DNA of 36,950 bases from Chryseobacterium gleum (GTDB lineage Bacteria > Bacteroidota > Bacteroidia > Flavobacteriales_D > Crocinitomicaceae). The notes beneath the pieces were generated by a model. The model was not told where the DNA came from and made no database searches. It saw only the letters and a program-made list of their open reading frames with translations. The stretch covers positions 1 through 36,950 of the forward strand of contig CALPSU020000002.1 of NCBI GenBank assembly GCA_943326315.2, in the 5' to 3' direction. This document shows, in pieces, positions 8,801 through 19,200 of this stretch (position 1 is the stretch's first letter; each line of letters begins with the position of its first letter). Made by a program: the position numbers and the translations under genes.

Positions 8801-9865
8801 TGCTGAAGATGGAATTGCAGTTAAAGTTGCGCTCCCTCCACTACAAATTGTCGTACTATTTACGCTTACTGTAGGTGTTGGATTTACATTTACAATTACA
8901 TCATCCGTAAAAGTATAGGTAAGGCCACAATTTGTTGTAGTTAATTTTGCTGTATAAGTAGTAGTTGCTAAAGGATTAACAGTTGCTGTAGTTGAACTAC
9001 TTAAAACAGTTGCACCTTGTAACCATTGAACAGTTCCAACAGTAGCACCATCTGGTAAAAATCTCCACCCTTCATTTGTTGCAGACCATTGACTTGAATT
9101 TCTATTAGGAACTACTGTCGCAATTGTACCATTTGAATTTTGAATTCCTAATGTTGCGTTCCCTCCATTCCAGCTAGAACATAACGGTTTATCTTTCAAA
9201 AAAACATCAATAATATTTGATGTTTCGTACAAAACAATTTGCTGATTAGCAATCTTATTATTGCATGAAGATGAGTACATCGGAACATTAGACCATGAAA
9301 CAGTAAAAGTTCTACATGGTGCAACGCCAGATGCTATATATCTAATCTCACTCACTAATCCTCCTCCTGGATCTATACTTGGATCCATATCGTGAACCGG
9401 ACCAAATATTGCATTTCCAATTAAGGGTGTGGCAGATGTTGATGGGATATTATCAGAAGATGAAAAGGCGTATCCAGATGTTTGATTCGCTTTTGCTAAA
9501 TTGAATGTCAAAGCTCCGTTTGCACCAACTACACATTGGGTGTATTGATTTCCGAAAAATGTAAAACAAAACCCAATGTTAAAAACAGCACCATAATAGT
9601 CATCTTTATTTGTTGCTAATGCTAAAGCTCCTGCTGTAAATGAATTAGGCGCATAAGGAGTCGCTGCAACAGTATAACTTGTAGTTGCTTTGATAGTATT
9701 ATAAGTGCTCGTCAAATTTGCTGGAGAGCCAGAACAAATAGTTTGATCATTACCCGCAGCAATAGATGGACATTGAGAAAACGAATTAATTGATAAAAAA
9801 AAGAAAATAATTATTCCAACAAAAAATGTTCGAATAATTATTAGTTTGTTTATGTGTGATCTCAT
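2861..9865 (-). CDS. Giant Ig-repeat surface protein with type B T9SS (gliding-motility-associated) C-terminal domain
   Basis: A 2,334 aa secreted protein, predicted as a surface adhesin or motility/biofilm fibre. It has an N-terminal signal peptide (hydrophobic about 8-28, ending in SFSQC). A nidogen-like globular region follows (about 35-320; FTFFGNQYTQC, DMDPSIDP). Then come 21 close Ig-like repeats of about 73 aa (about 327-1787) with the pattern PTVTVNS-x-x-IC-x-G...GGTYLW...TTYSVVYT...GCSSL, each with two Cys that probably pair. Two diverged repeats follow, then two further Ig-like domains, a PKD domain (WSFADGD) and the gliding-motility-associated CTD: VPNTFTPDAD, YNRWGEVVF, NEGWSG. 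The repeats are rich in Thr/Ser/Gly and nearly free of Lys and Arg. No catalytic domain is visible. The next giant gene lies upstream in the same direction, 343 nt away and behind its own terminator. Confidence 0.9.
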   Translation of the reverse strand: MRSHINKLIIIRTFFVGIIIFFFLSINSFSQCPSIAAGNDQTICSGSPANLTSTYNTIKATTSYTVAATPYAPNSFTAGALALATNKDDYYGAVFNIGFCFTFFGNQYTQCVVGANGALTFNLAKANQTSGYAFSSSDNIPSTSATPLIGNAIFGPVHDMDPSIDPGGGLVSEIRYIASGVAPCRTFTVSWSNVPMYSSSCNNKIANQQIVLYETSNIIDVFLKDKPLCSSWNGGNATLGIQNSNGTIATVVPNRNSSQWSATNEGWRFLPDGATVGTVQWLQGATVLSSSTTATVNPLATTTYTAKLTTTNCGLTYTFTDDVIVNVNPTPTVSVNSTTICSGGSATLTAIPSSAGGTFLWSNGATGSTINVSPSATTTYSVVYTLGGCSSLSMPSTVTVTTAPTVTVNNTNICSGGNATLTATPSAAGGTYLWSNGSTSSSITVSLTANTSYSVVYTLGCPSPSASGTVTVNAIPTVTVSSSTICEGGSATITATPSTTGGTFLWEDSSTGSTLTVSPTSTTTYSVIYTLGCPGLSASGTVTVNSVPTVTVNSSTICNGASATLTATPSASGGTYLWSNASTGASLTVSPSSTTTYSVVYSVTGCSSLAGSGTITVNPIPTVSVNSQTVCAGSSATLTATPSIGGGTYLWNTGETGSELIISPSSTTTYSVVYTFLGCSSLAGSGTITVKSIPTVVVNSSAICSSGSATLTATPSAAGGTFLWNTGGTGSTLTVSPGATTTYTVVYSLAGCSSIAGSGTVTLTTPPSVTVSSETICSGASATLTATPTPASVGGTYLWSNGTTGATLTVSPGATTSYSVVYTFGCPSASASGTVTVNSIPTISSNSQTVCEGIGATLTATPSIAGGTYLWNTGETGSTLTITPVSTTIYTVIYTFAGCPSLPGSGTVTVKSNPTVTVNSTTICPGGSATLNALPSETGGTYLWSNSSTTSSINVSPSATTTYSVVYTSSIGCVSLSGSGSVTLTAVPTVTVNSETICNGVSATLTATPSLGGGTFLWSNASSGSTLTVSPNSTTSYTVVYTLGCSSAPVSGTVTVSPGPTVTVNSQTICSGASATLTATPSVTGGTYLWSNSATADAISVSPSVNTTYSVIYTLAGCSSLASSGVVTVNSLPIITITPPAICIGGTATLTATPAVSGGTYLWSDASTGSTLTVSPLANTAYSVVYTLSGCSSLTATGTVVVTTTPTVTVSSTSICNGSSATLTATPSIGNGTYLWSNGTTGSTLTVSPNSTTSYSVVYDYGCPSLSASGTVTVNQIPTVAVNSQTVCNGVSATLTASPSIGGGTYLWSDASVDATLTVSPSTTTSYTVIYTYSGCSSLAGSGTVNVNPIPTLSVNSPSICPGNSTTLTAIPSFGGGTFMWNNASTASSLTVSPLANTSYSVIYTSFVGCSSIAANSTVTLTSVPTVTVNSETVCSGTSATLTATPSVLGGTYLWNNSSTGSSITVSPGSTTSYSVIYTFVCPSISSIGTITVNPTPTVSVNSNSICNGASSTLTAIPSIGGGTYLWNNSSVGSTLVVSPSSTTTYSVIYTLTGCSSLEASGVVTVNPIPVVTVNSTQICPGGSSILTATPTIVGGSFLWDDASINSTLNVSPLVTTPYTVVYTSLAGCESLSALGTVTVTPVPTVTVNSTTVCNGTSAILTATPSIVGGTFVWNNSSTGSTISVTPSTTTSYSVIYTFGCPSLSVSGTVNVNPIPSISVSSSTICNGSSATLTTTPSLPSGTYLWNDLSNGSTLVASPNSTTTYSVVYTLSGCSSLIASGVITVNPIPDITVNSTSICSGQTAVLTTNTSIIGGTFLWSDASTDASLTATLATSESYSVIYTFAGCSSIESSGTITVNQLPIVTATPNFSSACEGTQIILTAGGASTYSWTNGLTDAVAFTPSVGTVSYNVVGTDINNCQNSASTSVVIYPLPIVEAGNSIVICTGTSVTLNASGALTYTWDNGVTDGISFIPPIGTLNYTVTGIDINGCSKTDVTSITVNPLRIPQFGTINEICQGTEPPILSISSNDDPIINGSWDIPLVDTSIIGTTIYTFTPIAGECAISTTLSVTINPLPILNIINPPAVCTPDVIDLTDPRWTNGSSGGSLSFSTNSAGLTFISNPTSISKSGIYFIESSSAEGCSVSKAINIVINSKPMASFSAYPNILNSFNTIVHMDNKSIGADSYSWSFADGDVSDSFNPSHSFPQNVFGEQIITLIVKTNQNCSDTTFEKVVMIEELIYLVPNTFTPDADQINQTFKPVFTEGYDPFDFTMVIYNRWGEVVFKSHDVNEGWSGTYGVDGEMSQDDSYTWKIDFKIKNQDKRKVITGVVNLIR
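4503..7788 (-). repeat. Higher-order repeat: five copies of a three-Ig-domain unit (~657 bp each)
   Basis: Coordinates are approximate. Ig repeats 6-20 of the 2,334 aa protein fall into a strict X-Y-Z order repeated five times, starting near 7788, 7128, 6472, 5817 and 5163. X domains often carry an IC-(P/S/I)-(G/S)-(G/N) start and all end in a Thr-type linker (TLTTP, TLTAV, VVTTT, TLTSV, TVTPV). Y domains are one residue shorter before the second Cys (for example TLGC or TFGCPS). Z domains have 73 residues, often SQT-(V/I)-C and an Asn- or Lys-type linker. Repeats 1-5 break the order (X, Y, Y-like, Z-like, Z). Repeat 21 sits in the X place but has lost the Thr linker. Confidence 0.75.
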
Positions 9866-9960
9866 ATTATTGCAATTTATAAATATATCCTCACACGAAA
9901 GACGTATTACGACTTTACTAGTTGCTTAAATTTTATTATTAAATTTAATTTCAAGGAAAT

Positions 9961-9968
9961 CAAAAATA
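9961..9968 (-). promoter_or_regulatory. -7 promoter element upstream of the 2,334 aa giant gene (TATTTTTG, minus strand)
   Basis: On the minus strand this reads TATTTTTG, an exact TAnnTTTG match, 95 nt before the ATG at 9865. No TTG sits at the normal -33 spacing. Together with the terminator at 10164-10193 it suggests the two giant genes are separate transcription units. The rest of the 343-nt gap (9866-10208) is very AT-rich with homopolymer A runs, and I see no gene in it. Confidence 0.4.
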
Positions 9969-10163
9969 GCAACAATTGAACAATAATTCTAGTAAAAAAG
10001 TTCCTATATTATCAAAGTAGGACTTTCAATTAATATTCTAATGGAAAAATCTTAATAAACTTTTATATAGCAAAAAAAAAAAATCTGTATAAAAAACTAT
10101 TATTCTATAAAAAAATCAAACTTCAGTCCATAAAAATCATTGTAATAAATAATTAACCGAAAT

Positions 10164-10193
10164 AAAAAAAGTCCAGTATAACTTGATACTGGA
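10164..10193 (-). terminator. Rho-independent terminator of the 4,252 aa giant gene
   Basis: An 8-bp perfect stem, TCCAGTAT (10172-10179) and ATACTGGA (10186-10193), with a 6-nt loop. On the minus strand it is followed by a T-rich tract (ACTTTTTTTATTT, plus-strand A-run at 10159-10170). It lies 16-37 nt beyond the stop codon at 10209, the standard arrangement for an intrinsic terminator. Confidence 0.75.
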
Positions 10194-10208
10194 AATAAAA
10201 GGTGAGTT

Positions 10209-13200
10209 TTATCTTAAAAGATTTACATTTCCTGTTTTAATTATTTGAGATTCATCTTCCTTAGTTAAAAATTTAATTTTCCAAACATAACTTCCCGAAA
10301 AAGCTTGCTCACCTGAAGAATTTAATTTTCCATTCCATCCCTCATTTAGATCATTTGTTTCAAAAATGACATCTCCCCATCTATTAAAAATTAAAAAAGA
10401 ATACTCTTTTGGAGATACGCCTGATCCAAATATTGGTTGGAAAATTTCATTACTACCAATACCATCTGGTGTAAATGAATTTGGAACAAAGTATAATAAT
10501 TCTTCCTTTTCAAAAACATATCTAATTGCAGTGTCTTTACATCCAAAATCAGATATTGCAATTAAAATAACCTCATGCTTGCCATAAGAATCACTTGGAT
10601 AAATATGAGTTGGATTTATTGATAAATAATCTGTGCTTCCATCTCCGAAATCCCAAATGTAAAATTCAGCACCTATAGAAGAGTTCGGAAAAGAAGTAAT
10701 CGGACTAATGTTCGAAAATTCCTGAGGTGTTGCGATAAAAGCTGCTACAGGTTTTGGATGAATCGGAACAGTAATTGTTGTATCAACTACACAACTACCT
10801 GCTTCATTTATTGGAGTGAAAGTGGTTGAAATTAATCCTGGATTAGCTGTACTAACTGGTGTCCAAGTTCCATTAACAATTGGGGAATTGATAGTAGATA
10901 AAGGCATAACCGGATTTTCTTTCCCTTGACAAACAGAGAGATCTTCTGGACTAAACATTGGAGTAACAGAAGGTTTTACCAATACATTTATACGAGCTGT
11001 ATCACTAATACAACCAGTTAATATGTCTTTCTGAGCAACTGAATAATATGTAAATATTGGTGTTGTAGTATTTTGAGATGGTGCAGAACCCAATGGAACA
11101 TTAGAATTTGAAGCATACCAAATTGGTGTCAATCCTGCCCCACCCGAAGGGACAGGAACATATCCCAAAGTACTTGCATTTTCACCTTTACAATAAGAAA
11201 CAAAAGAAGTAACCAATGGCTTACTTGGCTTTGGTTTTATATTCAAATTAGCTGTTGACGAGTTCTGACATCCTGTTGTGCTATTAGTAACAGAAACTGA
11301 AAAAGAATTTAATCCTGGGTTTAAAGCTGTAAATGGTAAATTGTTCACTATTCCATTACTCCAACTTGGAACGCCAGAATTTGAAGTTGCATTTAATGTT
11401 ATTTGTTGTCCTTCACAAACTTCAGCTGAATAAGTAGAAATAGCTATAACTGGTAATGGATTAACGTTTATTGTCCCTGATACTGGTAAAGTTGCACAAA
11501 GTCCACCGGTTAAAGAAATTGTATAACTGAAATTATTTTGAATGGATGGTGCACCTGAGATTGTAATCAAATTTGCATTCCAATTACCTGTAATTCCAGA
11601 AGGTAAGCCTGAGAATATAGCTCCGGTAGCTCCTGTTGTATTATAAAAAATGTTTGAAATCGTTGAACTTAAACACGGAGTTTGGGCATTTGAACCTACA
11701 GCTGAAGTAAGTGTAATTGTATTTTTGGCATTTACAGTAATTGAACCAGATTTTGTAATTATTCCACAACCTCCTGTTAAAGTTACAGTATAAGGAAAGA
11801 TGCCAACTGAATTTGTCATACCAGTTATTGTATAAGTATCATTTGACCATGAACCACTTAAACCTGCTGGTAAAACTGTAATAGTTGCTGCTGAAACTCC
11901 AGTTGTGGTATATACAATTGGTGTTATTTGTGTATTTGGACAAACTGCTTGTGCATCTGTACCAACATTTGAACTTAAAGTAATCGTATTATTAGGAATG
12001 ACATTAAACGAACCTAATTCTGATATTGATCCACATCCGCCAGTTAAAGTAATTGTATAATTCTGATTAACAGAAACCGTAGGAGCTCCAGAAATAGTTA
12101 CCACACCTCCACTCCAAGAACCTATAACTCCCGCTGGTAAGCCAAAGAAAGTTGCACCTGTTGCACCTGAAGTATTATAGGTAATATTTGAAATTGAAGT
12201 ATTAATACAAGGTGTAGGTCTATTTGAAGATAAAGCAGAAGTTAATGTAATTGTATTCAATGGTGTTGATGTAATCATTCCAGATAAAGAAGCTGAACCA
12301 CAACCGCCTATTGTTGTTACCGTATAATTATAAGGTAATAAACTTGAAACAGAAGGAGTTCCTGATATTGTAACTATATTATTAGACCAATTTCCATTTA
12401 CTCCTGCAGGTAAACCTGAGAAAGAAGCTCCTGTTGCACCAGAAGTTGAATAGGTAATATTACTAATCGGCACATTCATACAAACCGTTTGGTTATCAGT
12501 TCCTCCTAATGATGTAATATTTAATGCATTAACTGTTACTATATCAATTCTTCCACCTGTTGTAACTAAACCACAACCTCCTTGAAGTGCAATTGAATAA
12601 GTATTGAGGCCTGAATTTGCAGGAGTACCAGAAATAGTAATAACACCAGTTACCACATTAAAATTTTGTGTCATTCCTAATGGTACTCCGAAGAATACTG
12701 CATTAGTAGCTCCTGTAGTAGAATAGGTTACATCAATTGCCGGATTTGTAACACAAATAGATTGGTTATCAGAACCTAAAGCAGATGTCAAAGCAATAGT
12801 ATTTAAAGCTGTAACATTAATTGTACCACCTAATGTTGGGTTACCACATCCACCAGATAATGAAATTATATAGCTAAATGGACCTGATTGTGTTGGTGTA
12901 CCAGAAATAGTAAATGAATTTCCTACCAAAGCACTCACTGTTAAACCTTGTGGCAATCCAGTGACAACTCGATCCGTTGCACCAGTTGTTGTATACGTTA
13001 TATTTGTTATTGGAGTACCTATACAAAGCGTTTGAGCCGCAGTTGCAGGTAAAGAAGTTAAAACAATTGTATTATCAGGTGAAACATTAATCGTACCTCC
13101 TGCCGAAATATTTCCACAGCCTCCTGTTAATGTTACTGTATATGCAGTACTTCCTGAAACGCTCGGTATTCCATATATTCTTGCTACATTTCCAATCCAA

Positions 13201-16200
13201 GTTGAATTTAACCCGGATGGTAAAGAAGAAAATGTTACTCCTGAAGCACCTGTTGTAGAAAATGTAATATCAGTTATTGAATTGTTTATGCAGACAGATG
13301 GATTATCAGAACCAATTCCTGAAGTTAAAGCTATTGTGTTTAAAGTCGAAACACCTATAGTACCATTAATTGTTGCAGGTCCAGATCCTCCAGTTAAAGA
13401 AATTGTATAAGATGTTGGTCCACTAAAAATTGGAGTTCCCGATATTGTAATAGTATTAGACGTGAAATTTCCAGTAACTCCAACTGGTAAACCACTAAAA
13501 CTTGCAGCTGTATATCCAGATGTTGTGTAAGTAATATTAGTTATTGGATTACTTACACAAGTTATTTGAGAATCTGTACCTGTTATAGAGGATAAAATGA
13601 ATGTATTTGTTGGTAAAACATCAATCGTACCAGTAATTACTCCTGCTCCACAGCCTCCACTCATTGTAATAGTGTACATTTTTAAACCAGCAACTGTTGG
13701 TGTTCCTGAAATCGTTAAAGTATTGGTTGGTAAATCAAAAACATAACCTATTCCAGAAGCCAAATTACTAACGGTAAAACCTGTTGCTCCGCTTGTTAAA
13801 TAACTGATATTAACAATTGGAGTATTGATATAAACTGTTTGAGCATCTGTTCCAATTGCAGAACTTAACACAATTGTATTATTTGCTTTCACATTAAATG
13901 TCCCAGTTGCAGTAATCGTTCCGCAGCCACCTGTGAACGCTAATGAATAATTATGAGTTCCTATTATTGCAGTTGATCCAGAAATTGTTACAACATTTCC
14001 TGATAAAGATGCAGAAATTCCAAGTGGTAAACCTGTTGCAGTTAAAGAAGTTGCTCCTGTTGTTGCGTAAGTAATCGCGGTTAAAGGAGAATTTACACAA
14101 ATAGTTTGTGTATTGTCTGTTCCAACTAAAGAAGATAAAGAAATGGTATTGTTTGGAGTAACATCAATAGTTCCAAACGCTTGAATATTTCCACAACCAC
14201 CAGTTAAAGTAACGGTATAACTATAATTACCTGCTACTGATGGCGTTCCGGAAATCGTAACTGTATTAAATCCAAACGAACCTGTTACACCAGTTGGTAA
14301 ACCTGTAAAAGTTGCTCCTGTTGCATGAGCTGTTGTGTATGAAATAGTTGTAATAGGATTGTTAATACATAAATTCTGATTATTTGTACCTGCAACCAAC
14401 GGAGCGGTAATCGTGTTTATAGGTTTAATCACGACAGTTACAGGTTTCACGTCAGAACAAGCTGTAACACTTACTGTTTTAATGAAATAAATTCCACTTG
14501 TTGTAATAGCAGTTTCCCCTATTACCGGTGTCGTACAACCTATTTCATTCCAATAAGAAATGACCCCTGTTTCTGCTCCTGTTTGATTGAATGCTGAAGT
14601 AAGATTAACTGTAGCTGGTGCACAAACCGCTAATGGATTAGTAACAGCTAAAGAAACTGGACAACTACAATCATTCACTGCAACTGTAACAGGTTCTATA
14701 ACAAAACAAGTTCCTATTGTTGATTTAATATAGTAAGTACCTGAAAGAGGAACTGCAGTTTCATCTGCAATTGGAGTTAAATTACACGTTGCATCTTCCC
14801 AATACGAAAGTATTGAACCTGAAGAAGAACCTAAAGTAACAGAGGCATTAGTTAAATCTACCATTGCTGGTTGACAAGCTGCTGCTGGAGAAGTAATCGT
14901 TAAAGTTGGCACTGCATTGATTGTTATTGTTCCATTTACAGAAGGTATAGAACAACCCCCGATTAATACAATTGTATAAGTTCCTCCATCTAAAAGTGAA
15001 GTAGTTCCTGAAACCGTTAATGTATTTCCAGATAAAGAACTTGTAATTCCCGTTGGAAGTCCAGTAACATTAGCACTCGTTACAGCTCCACTTATGTTGT
15101 ATGTAATTGGTGAAATAGCATCCGTAACGCAAATCGCCTGATTATCTGAACCTACTATAGAACTCAAAGTAATCGTGTTTAAAGGAGTAACAATAATAGA
15201 ACCTGAAGCGTTTACTACTCCACATCCACCTGTTAAAGTTAAAGTATAATTAAAAGTTCCTGAAACCAAAGATGTTCCTGAAATCGTATAAATCCCTCCA
15301 GATAAATTCCCTGTCACACCTGCTGGTAAACCTGAATCTGTCACTCCAGTAGCACCAGATACAGTATATGTAATGTTTGTTATTGAGGTATTAATACATT
15401 TGGTTTGAGCATTCGTTCCAAAAGCAGAAGTGAAATTAAGGATAGAAGTTGGCGTAACTGTTATAATTCCTGAAGCAGTATTTGAACCACATCCACCAAT
15501 CATACTTACTGAATAAGGGAATGATCCTGATCCAGTTGGTGTTCCTGTAATTGTAACTAAATTACCAACATAAGAATAAGTTACTCCTGCAGGTAAACCT
15601 GAAATAGTAACACTAGTAACTGCTCCAGTTGTTGTGAAAGTAATATCTGTTAAAGCACTTGCCAAACAAATAGTTGGATTGTTTGAAGAAACTCCTGATG
15701 TTAAAGTAATTGTATTATCTAGTGTTACATCAATTGTTCCTGAAGTTGAAATATTACCACACCCTCCAGTTAAAGTTACTGTGTAAGCAAAATGTCCTGA
15801 AACATTTGGTGTACCTGAAATCGTTACTATGTTTGAGGACCAAGTTCCATTTACTCCTGCTGGTAATCCTGAGAAAGTAGCTCCGATTGCTCCTGAAGTA
15901 ACGTATGTAATTGGAGTAATTGCCGAATTAATACATTTTGTTTGTACCTCTGTTCCTACAAGTGAAGATTGTGTAATGGTATTATCTAAAATAACCCCCA
16001 TTGTTCCTGATTTTGAAACAACACCACATCCACCAGTTAAATCGACAGTATACGTATAAGCTCCAGCAACAGTTGGAGTTCCTGAAATAGTAATTACATT
16101 CAAAGCCCAAATTGCTGAAAGACCTGCTGGAATATTCGTGAAATTCGCTCCAGTTGCACCTGTTGTAGAATAGGTTATTGGAGTAATTGCTGTATTTATA

Positions 16201-19200
16201 CAAGGAGTTTGTGAATCCGTTCCAGCTAATGAACTTAATGCAATGGTATTTCCTGTGATAATAGTACCTGAACCTGTTACTGATAAACTTCCGCAACCTC
16301 CATTTAAGGTAATCGTGTAAGGATAATTCCCTGCTACAACTGGTGTTCCGGATATTGTAATTGCATCTGCTAGCCATGTTCCAGTAACACCTGAAGGTAA
16401 GCCTCCAAAAGTTGCGCTTGTAGCACCTGTAGTTGAATAAGTAATATTCGTTAAGATGTTGTTTACACACACTGTTTGAATATCCGTACCAATAGCAGAT
16501 GTAAGAGTGATCGTTTTGTCAGGTGTAACGGTAATAGTTCCAGTTTTTGTAATCGTTCCGCAACCTCCTGTCAAGGTAATTGTATACGGAAAAGATCCTG
16601 ATACAGTTGGTGTACCTGTAATCGTATATACATTTCCAGACCATGAACCTGAAACTCCAGCAGGCAAACCTGAATCAGATCCACCGATAGCTCCAGTTGT
16701 TGAGTATGTAATTGGAGTAATTAACGTATTGATACATTTTGTTTGAGTATCTGTTCCTAACGCAGAAGATAAGTTAATTGTATTATCAGGAGTAACAGCA
16801 ATTGAACCTATAGTTGAAATGTTACCACAGCCTCCTGTCAATGTTATGGTATAAGAATATGGAGATGCTACTGAAACAGAGGGTGAACCCGAAATCGTAT
16901 AAATATTTCCTAACCATGAACCTGTAACTCCTAATGGTAAACCAGAATCTGTAGCTCCTAAAACTCCAGTTGTTGAATAAGTGATATTGGTAATAGGCGT
17001 GTTGATGCATTTAGTCTGATTATCCGTTCCTAATAAAGAAGTTAAAGTAATTGTGTTTAAAGGAGTAACGTTGATTGTTCCGTTAATCGTTACTGTACCA
17101 CAACCGCCTGTCAAAGTAATTGTATACGGAAAAGATCCTGATACAGAGGGTGAACCCGAAATCGTATAAACACTACTCGACCAAGATCCAGTCACTCCAG
17201 CAGGTAAACCTGAATCACTTCCACCAATAGCTCCAGTTGTTGAATAAGTAATAGGTGTTATTAAAGTATTGATACATTTTGTTTGATTGTCTGTTCCTGC
17301 GGCTGAAGTTAAACTGAACGTGTTATTAGGTGTAACGGTAATAGTACCTGTTGCTGTGATATTTCCACAACCTCCAGTTAAAGTAACAATATAAGTATAT
17401 GGTGATCCAACTGAAACAGAAGGAGAGCCAGTAATCGTATATACATTTCCAGACCAAGATCCTGAAACACCAGAAGGTAAACCTGAATCCGTAGCTCCAA
17501 GAACTCCAGTAGTTGAATAGGCAATATCAGTTATTGAAGTATTGATACATTTGGTTTGATTGTTAGTTCCTCCTGCGGATGTTAAAACGATAGTATTTAA
17601 TGCCGTTACATTAATTGTTCCTCCAGTCGTTATTGTTCCGCAACCTCCTGTTAATGTTACGATATATGGGTAAGATCCTGCAACAGTCGGTGTACCAGTA
17701 ATTGTAAATACATTTGCATTCCAACCACTTGTAAAACCTAAAGGCAAACCAGATACACTAGCACCAGTTGCCCCAATTGTTGAATACGTAATAGTTGTTA
17801 TTGGAGTATTCACACAAATCGTTTGTAAATCAGTACCAGCTGCAGAAGTTAATGAAACTGAATTAATAGGTAAGACTGTAACTGTAGCAGAAACTGTTGT
17901 TGAACATCCTAGAACAGTAACAACATAATTAATTAAGCTTGTACCATTTGTTATACCTAAAACTACTCCTGAGGAAGAATTAACTGAAGCAATTCCTGTT
18001 GAAGCACTATTCCAAACACCTCCTGAAGTACTGTTACCTAAAGTAGTTGAAGAAGCTGGACAAACGGATAACGTTCCTGTAATTGCTCCTACTATTGGTA
18101 AAGAGTATACTGTAACGGTTGTTGTGACAGTTTTTGTACACCCACCTGAAGTTACTGCATAACTAATCAGACTTGTTCCCGCAGATACTGGAGTAACAAC
18201 ACCTGTTAAAGCATTAATAGTAGCAACACCTGTTGAAGCACTTGACCAAACACCACCAGTAGTAGCATTTGCTAAAGTAGTAGTAGCTCCCATACATACA
18301 TTTGTTGTTCCAGTAATTGCAGGAACGGTTGGTAATGGAAGGGTTTGAACATTAACCGTTGAAGTATTAGAACAACTGAATGCATTAGTGGTAGTAAAAG
18401 TGTATGAAGTTGTTCCTGCGGCTACTGGAGTTAAGGTTGGAGTTAATGTGGATGAACCAGCTGTCATATCCGCTGTTGGTGACCAAGTGTATGTTGTTGC
18501 GATTGGATTATTGAAATTTAAAGTCCAGCTATCAATTGTTCCAGTATTTCCTGTAAATGAATCACCAATTCGAATTGACCAAGTTCCATTTGCAGAAGCA
18601 CAAGCTTGGCTATTCGTCATAAAAGTTGCAAAAGCTGAAGCTGTTCCTGATGGAATAAAATTACCAGTAAAAGGAGCGGAACCAGCCGACATTAATGTTG
18701 AAGCCGTGGAAGTATATGTAGTATTTACAAAATTGTCTCCTGTACTTCCATTTGCATTTAATAATTGTATACTTTGATTACAAGGATTAAATAAATAAGC
18801 AATTAAATCTTGATCATTTGGATGGGAAACATTTAAAACTAAAGAAGATAAACTCCACCCTGTTTGTAATCCAGAAACAGTAAGATTAGATGTTGCATAT
18901 GTACCAGTAGATCCATTCCAACCTGCACCAACTAAATTATCAGGAATTGCAGTTGTAGAGGTATTTAAAAACGCTGAATTAATCGTTACTGGAGCATTAA
19001 CACTTGCTGATAATGTTACATTTCCTCCTAAACAAAATGGGGTAACACTAGCAATATTTGAAGTAGTTTGCGGCATTACGTTGATTGTTCCTAATGCTGT
19101 TAAAGCTGTACATCCTCCAGATAAAGTAACAGTATACTTATAGATGACGGGTAAAGTCGAAGTAGGTGTTCCAGAAATAGTAATAACATTTGCAGCCCAA

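Noticed and set aside
15982..16470. 162-codon minus-strand open frame in another frame inside the He_PIG repeats
   Set aside because: The out-of-frame translation repeats along with the repeats (Tyr/Asn/Arg/Cys-rich) and has no domain; it is a shadow of the repeat array.
18388..18777. 129-codon plus-strand open frame opposite the P-domain of the larger giant gene
   Set aside because: It is wholly antisense to a well-supported gene, Val/Pro-rich as expected for the complement of Thr/Gly-rich coding sequence, and has no recognisable motif or promoter.
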